This document shows, in pieces, positions 1 through 6,216 of a stretch of DNA of 6,216 nucleotides. Position numbers and translations under genes: made by a program. Each line of letters starts with the position of its first letter. Position 1 is the stretch's first letter. The stretch is from Bacteroidota bacterium (GTDB taxonomy: Bacteria > Bacteroidota > Rhodothermia > Balneolales > HLUCCA01): positions 1-6,216 of the forward strand of contig DLXM01000386.1 of NCBI GenBank assembly GCA_003448835.1, in the 5' to 3' direction. Below the pieces are notes generated by a model, which did no database searches, was not told the origin of the DNA, and saw nothing but the letters and a program-made list of their open reading frames with translations.

Positions 1-74
1 AACGACCTTTATTTATACGGTTGATATATAATTAATTTCCACCGTCTGGGCTTCAAACTTTCTGTAATATATAT

Positions 75-110
75 AAAAAAGGAGAATCATGTTAATACAA
101 GATTCTCCTT
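75..110 (-). terminator. Rho-independent terminator of the men operon
   Basis: Read on the minus strand, a perfect 10-bp stem (AAGGAGAATC pairing with GATTCTCCTT, outer arms at 101-110 and 79-88) is followed directly by a run of Ts (complement of the A-run at 75-80). Inside the 12-base loop an A-A mismatch (89/100) is followed by three more possible pairs (90-92 with 97-99), leaving a TAAT tetraloop. The hairpin starts 28 bases after the menB stop codon. There is no T-run on the plus-strand side, so it should act on the men operon only. Confidence 0.88.
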
Positions 111-138
111 GAAAGTGTCTGATATAAAGGCGTTTAAA

Positions 139-966
139 TTATGGTAACCACGGATATTTCTTGAAGTCTGGTTTTCTTTTTTCTACATATGCTTTTTTAC
201 CTTCTTGCCCCTCTTCACTCATATAGTATAACATAGTAGCATTGCCTGCGAGTTCTTGGATTCCGGCTTGTCCATCGATTGCTGCATTGAATGCAGATTT
301 CAGAACCCTAATGGCAATCGGACTTTTCTCCAGGATTTCGTTTGCCCAAATTACGCCTTCATTTTCGAGCTGATCAACAGGCACCACTTTGTTAACTAAA
401 CCCATATCCAGTGCTTCCTGAGCGTTATATTGACGACATAAATACCAAATTTCACGAGCTTTTTTCTGTCCTATGATGCTGGCCAGATAACTCGATCCGA
501 ATCCACCATCAAAACTCCCGACTTTAGGACCAGTTTGGCCAAAAATAGCATTCTCTGCTGCAATGGTAAGGTCACAAATTACATGTAGGACATGTCCACC
601 ACCTATTGCATATCCTGCTACCAATGCAATTACAGGCTTTGGCATTGACCTGATGAGTCGTTGTAAATCAAGTACATTTAAGCGTGGAACACCATCATCA
701 CCGATGTATCCCGCGTCACCTCTGATCTTTTGATCGCCACCTGAGCAAAAAGCATACTTCCCGTCTTTTGCAGGACCTTCGCCGGTCAACAAAACGACAC
801 CGATTGAAGTATCTTCACGAGCATCAGCGAATGCATCGTACATTTCAAATATTGTTTTTGGGCGGAAAGCGTTTCTGATTTCAGGTCGGTTGAAAGCGAT
901 TCTGGCAATACCCTCGGATTTTTTGTATGTGATATCCTGGTATTCTTTGACAGTTTTCCAATTCAT
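139..966 (-). CDS. menB: 1,4-dihydroxy-2-naphthoyl-CoA synthase (MenB)
   Basis: MenB closes the second ring of the naphthoquinone nucleus, converting O-succinylbenzoyl-CoA to 1,4-dihydroxy-2-naphthoyl-CoA in the cytoplasm. The 275-residue product is a crotonase-fold protein of the family's usual length (E. coli 285). Visible signatures are the oxyanion-hole segment FCSGGDQ (73-79), GYAIGGGH (118-125), [12 protein letters not shown] (144-155) and the C-terminal [23 protein letters not shown] block (232-256). Aligned by eye to E. coli MenB with an offset of 10, active-site Tyr97, Asp163 and Tyr258 correspond to Y87, D153 and Y248. G146 sits where type I enzymes have the glycine that leaves room for bicarbonate; type II enzymes have Asp there. 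This predicts a bicarbonate-dependent type I MenB. It is the last gene of the men operon, 8 bases after menH, and is followed by a terminator. No Shine-Dalgarno sequence precedes the ATG. The start fits the N-terminus usual in the family. Confidence 0.97.
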   Translation of the reverse strand: MNWKTVKEYQDITYKKSEGIARIAFNRPEIRNAFRPKTIFEMYDAFADAREDTSIGVVLLTGEGPAKDGKYAFCSGGDQKIRGDAGYIGDDGVPRLNVLDLQRLIRSMPKPVIALVAGYAIGGGHVLHVICDLTIAAENAIFGQTGPKVGSFDGGFGSSYLASIIGQKKAREIWYLCRQYNAQEALDMGLVNKVVPVDQLENEGVIWANEILEKSPIAIRVLKSAFNAAIDGQAGIQELAGNATMLYYMSEEGQEGKKAYVEKRKPDFKKYPWLP

Positions 967-974
967 AGGATTGA

Positions 975-1799
975 TTATTTAATGGTTGATTTTATGAAAT
1001 TTACAATAGTTTCCAGGTATTTATCAGGTTGATCGAGGTGAACCCGATGTCCGGCGTGCTCAATATTAATATGGATCCCGTTATTGATTTTATTGCTTAA
1101 CGATTTCCATAATTCAATGTATTTATAATCATTATCCCCTGTAATTGCTAATACAGGGCATGAAATTAAACTAAGTTCATTATAAACATAAGGAATTTTT
1201 CCCGGACTAAATTCACGCAGACTTAATGCCATCTGAATTGGATCCTGATTTACCTGAATGTTTTTAAATGCATCAATTTGACGTTTTATTGCATTTGGTG
1301 GTGATTGAAATAGTGGTAGTCTGTTCCATTTCAATAGGAAATCAGCATAATCCTGAATTATTTGCTCAGAAAGTGACTCATCACGAGATACTCTATCCAA
1401 TCGCTCCAAATCATTTGAAATTCCGTTATTTGTACTTTCAAGGATCAATGAGATTATTTTATCAGGATATTTCAACGCATAATGCAATGCAATTCTTCCA
1501 CCCATACTGTACCCAAGCAGATGAAACCGTGGTATTTCAAGCTTTCTGATTAACCTTGAGAAGTTGCTTAATTGGGCATCAAAAGCATGAACTTCGGTTG
1601 AATTTGGTGTGGAAGTTTTTCCATGTCCGGGTAAATCAACAGCTAACAATTTGATTCCAAGTGACCGAAAATGATCTGAAAATTGCTCAAATACCATACC
1701 TGAACCTGTGAAACCGTGTAAGGCAACTAAAACATCCCTGGAATTTACATCACCAAACTCGTGTACGTGATATGAAAGCGTTTCAAGGTCTACAACCAT
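975..1799 (-). CDS. menH: Alpha/beta hydrolase, probable SHCHC synthase (MenH)
   Basis: MenH eliminates pyruvate from SEPHCHC, the MenD product, to give SHCHC. The 274-residue protein is a classic alpha/beta hydrolase: HGFTGSG (28-34) forms the oxyanion loop, GYSMGGR (96-102) holds the nucleophile S98, D224 in GDNDYKY is the likely acid, and H251 in EHAGH completes the triad. MenH-specific features match E. coli by position: Y97 before the nucleophile (Tyr85), R102 (Arg90), a R133/R136 pair near Arg124, and W158 in a KWNRLPLF segment (Trp147). There is no signal peptide or membrane segment. It lies 3 bases after menD and 8 bases before menB. A GGAG at 1810-1807, inside the last menD codons, is 7 bases from the ATG and is the only Shine-Dalgarno-like site in the operon. 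Hydrolases of this fold are hard to tell apart, so the specific call rests on the MenH residues together with the position beside menD. Confidence 0.87.
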   Translation of the reverse strand: MVVDLETLSYHVHEFGDVNSRDVLVALHGFTGSGMVFEQFSDHFRSLGIKLLAVDLPGHGKTSTPNSTEVHAFDAQLSNFSRLIRKLEIPRFHLLGYSMGGRIALHYALKYPDKIISLILESTNNGISNDLERLDRVSRDESLSEQIIQDYADFLLKWNRLPLFQSPPNAIKRQIDAFKNIQVNQDPIQMALSLREFSPGKIPYVYNELSLISCPVLAITGDNDYKYIELWKSLSNKINNGIHINIEHAGHRVHLDQPDKYLETIVNFIKSTIK

Positions 1800-1802
1800 A
1801 GC

Positions 1803-3512
1803 TTAGCTCCACAATTCACTTCGCAATTTCATCGAACCAGATGGATCAGTTTTACACTCAATCAAAACAATTTGATCTTCGATTGATAAGGCATTTTTAA
1901 AATCATCAGTATGTTCAACACATATTGATTTTATACCTAATGCCCTTGAGACTTCTGCTACATTAATGTGTTGGGGAGTTTCAAAATAATGTGCGAAATA
2001 TTCATTTGACGCAAATACAGGTAACATCCGAAATATTTGGCCACCATTATTATTGATGACGACTATTCTAAGCTTAATTGATTTTTGATTTGTAATGGTA
2101 ACCAATGCAGATAAATCATGAATTAATGCAAGGTCACCGGTAATTAGTGTCACTCGTTTTCGTGAAGCCAATGCAATTCCAAGTGCTGTAGATGTGATCC
2201 CATCAATTCCACTGGCACCCCGATTCATGAAAATCTGGTTGTCTTTCAATCCGGGCATTCCAAATAAATCAATATCTCTGGCAGCGAAAGAATTGGATAT
2301 CATCAGAATCTCATCCAAATCGATGGATTCAGAAATAATTTTATGAACATCCCCGTCTCTGAATGTGTCATTGGAAAACTTCCAGTTATCATGAAAATCT
2401 AAAAACTTAGATTCTGCTGTTTTCCAGTCAGTTAACCATGAAGTTCGATCCATTTGATTGTTATTAACCACAGGGGGATGAATAATTACATCATTCGGGA
2501 CCACAATTCGAGTTTCAGTAGCAAAATTGCTGTTACTCCAGTTCCCGCGATCGTAAAAATGAATTACAGGTACATTGGAATGAATTTTCAGATAATTCAA
2601 TAATCCAATTCCAATAGGCTCGTCACCAAAACGGATAATCAAGTCAGGTTGCAGTGATTCACAATTCTCTGATTTACGTAAATATGTATTGAACCCATAT
2701 ACAAATTTCCCGGTTGAGTTTTGAGGTTTTGTTCCGGACTCGCTTAAAATTGGGATATCTAAGCTTGAAAATAATTCAAAAACATCGGAGAGTGGATGTC
2801 TTGCTGTCCCGGGTCCACATACAATAATTGGACGTTTTGATTTATTTAGTTGCTCAAATGCAGAGATGGGTGGATGCCAAGTCGATAAATGAGCTTGAGT
2901 TTTATCATTTGTGTTCTCACCGGAATCTGAATAAAACCCCGGTAACTCAGATAAAAACTCTGTATCCGGTTCAAGAGGTTTACTAAACGGAAAATTGATA
3001 TGGCTACATCCTCGCAAATGAACTGCGCTCCACCAGGTTTGTTCAGCCAGATAATTTAACCGTGACAGATCATTCGGATTGTTGGGACGTACATGTGCAT
3101 GACCAAAAAAAACAGCCTTATTTCCAAATAAATTTGATTGATCAATCCATTGATTAGCCCCTGTGTTGGTCTCATCAAAGCCCCGATCCGCACTTAAAAC
3201 GATCATTGGGACACCGGATTTTTCGGCTTCAATAATCGCGGGAAAATAATTTGCCGGAGCTGTTCCGGATGTACAAACTAAAGCTGCTGGCTGATCACAA
3301 TACTTTCCTATACCTAAAGCCATAAAAGCGGCAGATCTTTCATCAACGGCAATATGTTTTTCAATATTTTGATGGGTTGCGAATGCGAGTGTAAGGGGAG
3401 TATTCCTGGATCCAGGTGAAATAATTACATGCCTAAGTCCAAAAGAATATAATGCCTTGACAAAAATCGAAGCATAATGAGTCTGAAAGTTTTTTGAATC
3501 GAGCTTAAGCAT
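1803..3512 (-). CDS. menD: SEPHCHC synthase, ThDP-dependent (MenD)
   Basis: MenD is the thiamine-diphosphate enzyme that decarboxylates 2-oxoglutarate and adds the resulting semialdehyde anion to isochorismate, giving SEPHCHC. This is the first committed step of classical menaquinone synthesis. The protein has 569 residues against 556 in E. coli. The N-terminal Pyr domain shows SPGSRNTPLTLAF (32-44), the catalytic glutamate E58 in VDERSAAFMALG, and TSGTAPANYFPA (81-92). The middle domain covers about 200-350. The C-terminal PP domain has RGASGIDG (431-438) and the ThDP/Mg motif from GDLALIHD (459-466) to NNNGG (487-491). One oddity is that the loop after SADR (107-110) reads GF where most MenD proteins I know have a proline first, although GANQWIDQ further on is normal. 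The ATG overlaps the menF stop by 8 bases (ATGCTTAA), which suggests translational coupling; no separate Shine-Dalgarno site is visible. Confidence 0.97.
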   Translation of the reverse strand: MLKLDSKNFQTHYASIFVKALYSFGLRHVIISPGSRNTPLTLAFATHQNIEKHIAVDERSAAFMALGIGKYCDQPAALVCTSGTAPANYFPAIIEAEKSGVPMIVLSADRGFDETNTGANQWIDQSNLFGNKAVFFGHAHVRPNNPNDLSRLNYLAEQTWWSAVHLRGCSHINFPFSKPLEPDTEFLSELPGFYSDSGENTNDKTQAHLSTWHPPISAFEQLNKSKRPIIVCGPGTARHPLSDVFELFSSLDIPILSESGTKPQNSTGKFVYGFNTYLRKSENCESLQPDLIIRFGDEPIGIGLLNYLKIHSNVPVIHFYDRGNWSNSNFATETRIVVPNDVIIHPPVVNNNQMDRTSWLTDWKTAESKFLDFHDNWKFSNDTFRDGDVHKIISESIDLDEILMISNSFAARDIDLFGMPGLKDNQIFMNRGASGIDGITSTALGIALASRKRVTLITGDLALIHDLSALVTITNQKSIKLRIVVINNNGGQIFRMLPVFASNEYFAHYFETPQHINVAEVSRALGIKSICVEHTDDFKNALSIEDQIVLIECKTDPSGSMKLRSELWS

Positions 3513-4995
3513 GTTTTAAAGCCGATAACATTGGAATAAGTTTTAGATTGGTTTCATTCCACTCACTTTGGGGATCCGAATCTGATACAATCCCACATCC
3601 GGCATAAAAACGGGCATAATTTTCCTGAATTAATCCACTTCTAATGGCAACACAAAACTCACCTCGCCCGTGTGTATTTAACCATCCGACCGGACCCGCA
3701 TACCAACCACGATCAATCTGTTCAAGTGACTGAATGTGTTGTATTGTCAGCTCTCTTGGATGTCCGCCTACAGCAGGAGTAGGATGTAATTTTTCAACGA
3801 TTTCGAGTGGAGAAACATCCTTATTTAAAGATGCTGATATCGGAGTGTACAAGTGTTGAACATTCGGATATTTGCGGATACCCGGTTGATTTGGGAAGTG
3901 AATATTATGAGTAATGTCTTTCAATCTACTTCCAATAGCCTCTACAACAAATTCATGCTCGTGTAGATCCTTATCACTTTGAAGTAATTTTCTTTCCAGG
4001 ATTGTGTCTTCAGTTGCAGTTTTACCTCTGGAAATAGTTCCGGCAAGACCATCGGTCAGCATAAATGTAGACCTTAATGCAACCAATTTTTCAGGTGTTG
4101 ACCCAAGGAATGTTGAAAATTTGTTCATACGGACCATAAATGTATAACACGTCGGATATTCATTCCGAAGGTAATTCAACATTTGGGTAGGAGCCGGGTC
4201 GGTTGGTGGTTTGAGACCTAATTCACGCGCCAGGACAATTTTGTTGAACTCACCATTTTTAATCCTGGATTTTGCAATATCAATTATACTTTTCCAAGTT
4301 GACTCGGCATTCTCTGATTCAAAATTTGCGGTTTCCAGCGTATTTGTTCGATGTTTATTCTCTACTGATTTGAATTCATCGCGGGTGAAATTTCGAATTC
4401 GCTCTACTAAATCGTGTAAAATATCACGAATGGTAAATAATAAAGAATCTGCAGAATCAGACGGATTTACTTTTGTTGTAATTGTTAACAATGATAATTG
4501 TCCGTCTCGAATGACTAACCACTCTGGAATCACAAATGAAGCCGTTCCAAAGCTTCTCCAGTGATGCAATTGCGGGTTGTCATGAAATGAAAATCCACCT
4601 AAAAAATGTAACCCGGATAGACTATGAGTCAGACTACTGAATGAAACTGTTTTGGAAATCCAGTCATTAATTTGTTTCTGAACTATTTTGAACCGATCTC
4701 TTTGGTTGGTTCTAATTCTGATAACTTCTTTACCCGCTGCAATTGCTAGATTTTCGTCTGGATGTTCCCAAAAATATTGAAAATCATTCTCGTTCGACAA
4801 AAACTCCAGGGCTGCTAAAGGATCAATACTCTCAAAGGGAATCGTAACAGTAAATAAGTGAGACTTATTTAACTGTGTAACAAGTTCACAAACCGAATCG
4901 ATTTTTGATTTTAAATCAGTTGTCTCAATGAGCAAGGTTGTAAGCTCATCGGTATTAACAGCCTCGTTGTATATGTCGAAAATGTGTGGGGGCAT
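3505..4995 (-). CDS. menF: Isochorismate synthase (MenF)
   Basis: MenF isomerises chorismate to isochorismate, the entry to menaquinone synthesis. The 496-residue protein is longer than E. coli MenF (431); the extra length lies in the poorly conserved N-terminal part (about 1-110). The chorismate-binding domain fills the C-terminal half. K252 in KIVLAR matches the E. coli base Lys190, and E302 in GSTPEKL matches the acid Glu240 at the same spacing. E346 in DLHEHEFVVEAI is the likely first Mg ligand, and E478 in CGIVSDSDPQSEWNE the second. LHPTPAVGG (403-411) and GEFCVAIRSG (445-454) are also typical. An isochorismate synthase feeding menD fits the operon better than a salicylate or siderophore role. 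It is the first gene of the operon. The frame stays open for 16 codons upstream of the ATG, back to a TAG at 5046-5044, but contains no ATG, GTG or TTG, so the ATG at 4995 is the only reasonable start. No Shine-Dalgarno site is seen. Confidence 0.95.
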   Translation of the reverse strand: MPPHIFDIYNEAVNTDELTTLLIETTDLKSKIDSVCELVTQLNKSHLFTVTIPFESIDPLAALEFLSNENDFQYFWEHPDENLAIAAGKEVIRIRTNQRDRFKIVQKQINDWISKTVSFSSLTHSLSGLHFLGGFSFHDNPQLHHWRSFGTASFVIPEWLVIRDGQLSLLTITTKVNPSDSADSLLFTIRDILHDLVERIRNFTRDEFKSVENKHRTNTLETANFESENAESTWKSIIDIAKSRIKNGEFNKIVLARELGLKPPTDPAPTQMLNYLRNEYPTCYTFMVRMNKFSTFLGSTPEKLVALRSTFMLTDGLAGTISRGKTATEDTILERKLLQSDKDLHEHEFVVEAIGSRLKDITHNIHFPNQPGIRKYPNVQHLYTPISASLNKDVSPLEIVEKLHPTPAVGGHPRELTIQHIQSLEQIDRGWYAGPVGWLNTHGRGEFCVAIRSGLIQENYARFYAGCGIVSDSDPQSEWNETNLKLIPMLSALKHA

Positions 4996-5019
4996 GCGAA
5001 AATTATTAATGCCTGGATG

Positions 5020-5041
5020 ACTTTCAATATAAATTGAAAGT
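5020..5041. repeat. Perfect inverted repeat upstream of menF
   Basis: ACTTTCAAT (5020-5028) and ATTGAAAGT (5033-5041) are exact reverse complements around a 4-base centre (ATAA). The dyad lies 25 bases upstream of the menF ATG, where the promoter or the start of the leader should be. It is AT-rich and has no T-run beside it, so it is a poor terminator for the gene upstream. It could be an operator for the men operon or a leader hairpin. Its function is not shown by the sequence. Confidence 0.6.
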
Positions 5042-5160
5042 TCCTAAATATCCACACTTCAACAATTTGATGAGAAAAAAAATCAGAAGGGATGAAATCG
5101 TACTTTATTGACTGACATCCAATTAATTACGAACAAATTAGGTCGGTTATTCACTGAAAA

Positions 5161-5436
5161 TCAACGAGCGTCGTCAATTTCTCCGGTAACAAACGGGTTG
5201 TAGATCCCGTAATCATTCGGATTATACTCTGCAACTTCGAAAAAGTGGTCCCAGGCATCTTTACTGTTTCCATTGGGGTCAACCCAATTAATGTGGCTTT
5301 GTTTGATGAGTCCAACGATACGTTTTGCGTATGCTATGCGTTCTTCTTGATCGTATATTCGTGGCAGGGCTTCAATCATCAGGTCCAGATTGTATCCGCA
5401 GTCGTAGTCTTTTGGTTTGTTCTGTGGTAGAAACAT
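5161..5436 (-). CDS. Small DUF4290-like protein of unknown function
   Basis: This 91-residue protein has no function I can assign. It is acidic at its C-terminus, lacks a signal peptide or membrane segment, and is probably cytoplasmic. Its pattern resembles from memory the N-terminal half of DUF4290 proteins of Bacteroidota: a YxxGYNLDLMIE segment (11-22), an acidic-basic helix DQEERIAYAKRI (29-40), then AWDHFFEVAEY (61-71) and a closing NP-D-GIYNPF (72-82). DUF4290 proteins as I recall them are roughly twice this length, with a second related half. Here the stop at 5161 comes directly after the first half and no continuation is visible in 4996-5160, so it is either a compact single-unit member or a separate family. 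It lies 165 bases upstream of menF on the same strand and is divergent from the cystathionine beta-synthase-like gene. The ATG at 5436 has an AT-rich leader with no Shine-Dalgarno site. A TATCTTTG box 26 bases upstream supports this start. It is real by its clean frame and protein-like composition; the family call is tentative. Confidence 0.78.
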   Translation of the reverse strand: MFLPQNKPKDYDCGYNLDLMIEALPRIYDQEERIAYAKRIVGLIKQSHINWVDPNGNSKDAWDHFFEVAEYNPNDYGIYNPFVTGEIDDAR

Positions 5437-5449
5437 GAGTATAAAATGT

Positions 5450-5470
5450 TATGTTTGATGCCCAAAGATA
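5450..5470. repeat. Near-perfect 21-base dyad with two facing TAnnTTTG boxes
   Basis: TATGTTTG (5450-5457) on the plus strand and TATCTTTG on the minus strand (5470-5463) form an inverted repeat with 7 of 8 positions matching around a 5-base centre. Each arm fits the Bacteroidota -7 promoter pattern. The plus-strand copy faces the divergent gene at 5586 but would leave a leader of about 125 bases, and it has no TTTG at normal spacing (the nearest copy ends 30 bases upstream). The pair may be two promoter boxes or a regulator's binding site. Confidence 0.5.
5463..5470 (-). promoter_or_regulatory. Candidate -7 box (TAnnTTTG type) for the DUF4290-like gene
   Basis: On the minus strand the sequence TATCTTTG matches the Bacteroidota -7 consensus TAnnTTTG and is followed by GG. 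It ends 26 bases before the ATG at 5436, which would leave a leader of roughly 20 bases. No clear TTTG -33 element lies at the usual spacing of about 19-20 bases, so the call rests on the -7 box and its position. Confidence 0.45.
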
Positions 5471-5585
5471 CAATATAATTCGGTAAAGATTGAAGAGTTT
5501 ACAGAAACGAACGTGAACTCTGAATGAAAATCTTTATTTTAGGCTTGAAATAAAAACCTACCCGCCAAAAACTATTAATCTGTAT

Positions 5586-6216
5586 ATGTGGTACAATTCC
5601 ATTCTAGAAACTATAGGTAACACTCCTCTCATTAAGTTGAATAAAGTTACCAGAAATGCAAAACCAACTATTTTAGCTAAAGTTGAATATTTTAATCCTG
5701 GTCATAGTATTAAAGACAGAATTGCTATTAAAATGATTGATGATGCGGAAGCAGCAGGTCTGTTAAAGCCGGGGGCAACTATTATTGAAGGTACATCAGG
5801 AAACACGGGTATGGGACTGGCACTTGCCGCCGCAGTCAGAGGTTATAAATGTATTTTTACGACTACCGATAAACAAAGTATGGAGAAAGTAAATATGCTT
5901 CGCGCTATTGGTGCCGAGGTAATTATTTGCCCAACGAATGTCGAACCTGATGACCCACAAAGTTACTATTCTGTTGCAAAACGCTTAAACAAAGAAATTC
6001 CAGGCTCATTTTACCCAAATCAATATGATAACCCGAGTAATACGGAAGCTCATTATGAAACAACGGGTCCTGAAATCTGGAAACAAAGCGAGGGTAATAT
6101 CACACACTTTTTAGCGGGGATGGGGACAGGCGGAACAATTACAGGGACTGCAAAATATTTAAAAGAACAGAATCAGAATATAAAAGTTATTGGTGTAGAT
6201 ACTTTTGGATCGATTT
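5586..6216 (+). CDS. Cystathionine beta-synthase / cysteine synthase family PLP enzyme (partial, 3' end cut)
   Basis: The first 210 residues of a fold-type II PLP enzyme are present and the frame runs off the window. Such enzymes replace the beta substituent of serine or O-acetylserine with homocysteine or sulfide. The start [13 protein letters not shown] (6-18) is typical. PLP would be bound by K43 in HSIKDR, the substrate loop is TSGNTG (70-75), and the PLP-phosphate loop is GTGGT (180-184). Several segments resemble eukaryotic-type CBS more than CysK: [20 protein letters not shown] (60-79), [29 protein letters not shown] (105-134), and [19 protein letters not shown] (146-164). I therefore favour CBS, which may carry C-terminal CBS domains beyond the edge; a bifunctional cysteine synthase remains possible. 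The ATG at 5586 has no Shine-Dalgarno site. A weak TATTTTAG box (5535-5542, one mismatch to TAnnTTTG) 43 bases upstream is a possible promoter. It is divergent from the DUF4290-like gene. Confidence 0.93.
   Translation, partial: [210 protein letters not shown]

Noticed and set aside
1..74. Left edge searched for a gene end, tRNA or promoter
   Set aside because: No reading frame, cloverleaf or convincing promoter pair is visible in these bases.
1268..1549. Open frame of 93 codons on the plus strand
   Set aside because: It lies wholly inside menH on the opposite strand, has no family-like motifs, and is a shadow of that gene.
4211..4564. Open frame of 117 codons on the plus strand
   Set aside because: It lies antisense within menF, whose conserved motifs explain the base composition; nothing supports translation.
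4996..5043. Possible N-terminal extension of menF by 16 codons
   Set aside because: The frame is open back to a TAG at 5046-5044, but it has no ATG, GTG or TTG and no Shine-Dalgarno site, so the ATG at 4995 remains the start.
5074..5081. T-run on the minus strand as a terminator for the DUF4290-like gene
   Set aside because: Eight Ts are present, but I could find no stable GC-containing hairpin directly before them, so a terminator cannot be supported.
5245..5430. Open frame of 61 codons on the plus strand with a hydrophobic C-terminus
   Set aside because: It is antisense to the DUF4290-like gene, which has a promoter box and a better protein-like sequence. The hydrophobic run is a by-product of the opposite strand's codons.
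5533..5554. AT-only inverted repeat (TTTATTT/AAATAAA) upstream of the CBS-like gene
   Set aside because: A 7-bp stem made only of A and T with an 8-base loop is expected by chance in such AT-rich sequence.

Overview
The window is an AT-rich chromosomal segment of housekeeping type, most probably from the Bacteroidota or the wider Bacteroidota/Balneola group. Three things point that way. Most genes lack a recognisable Shine-Dalgarno sequence, there are TAnnTTTG-type -7 promoter boxes, and a small protein resembles DUF4290, a family I know from Bacteroidota. The cystathionine beta-synthase-like enzyme at the right edge also carries the FTTTDKQS variant that I associate with this group. The phylum call is an inference from these signs, not the result of a search.

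Layout. Positions 1-78 hold nothing I can identify. A rho-independent terminator for the minus strand lies at 75-110. It ends a compact four-gene menaquinone operon on the minus strand, in transcription order menF (4995-3505), menD (3512-1803), menH (1799-975) and menB (966-139). The gene junctions are an 8-base overlap, a 3-base gap and an 8-base gap, so the four are almost certainly one transcript with coupled translation. Upstream of menF is a 165-base spacer with a perfect 9-bp dyad close to the start codon. Next comes a 91-residue DUF4290-like protein on the minus strand (5436-5161). A 149-base divergent intergenic region with a facing pair of promoter-like boxes follows. The last gene, on the plus strand, is the N-terminal 210 residues of a PLP-dependent cystathionine beta-synthase/cysteine synthase, cut by the window edge.

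How the genes work together. MenF converts chorismate to isochorismate. MenD adds 2-oxoglutarate with loss of CO2 to give SEPHCHC. MenH removes pyruvate to give SHCHC. MenB later closes the naphthoquinone ring from OSB-CoA. The intermediate steps (MenC, MenE) and the membrane steps (MenA, MenG/UbiE) are not in this window, and the terminator after menB means they must lie in another transcript.

I found no mobile element, CRISPR array, RNA gene or evident new multi-gene system. The points most worth following up are the two dyads in the intergenic regions and the short DUF4290-like protein.
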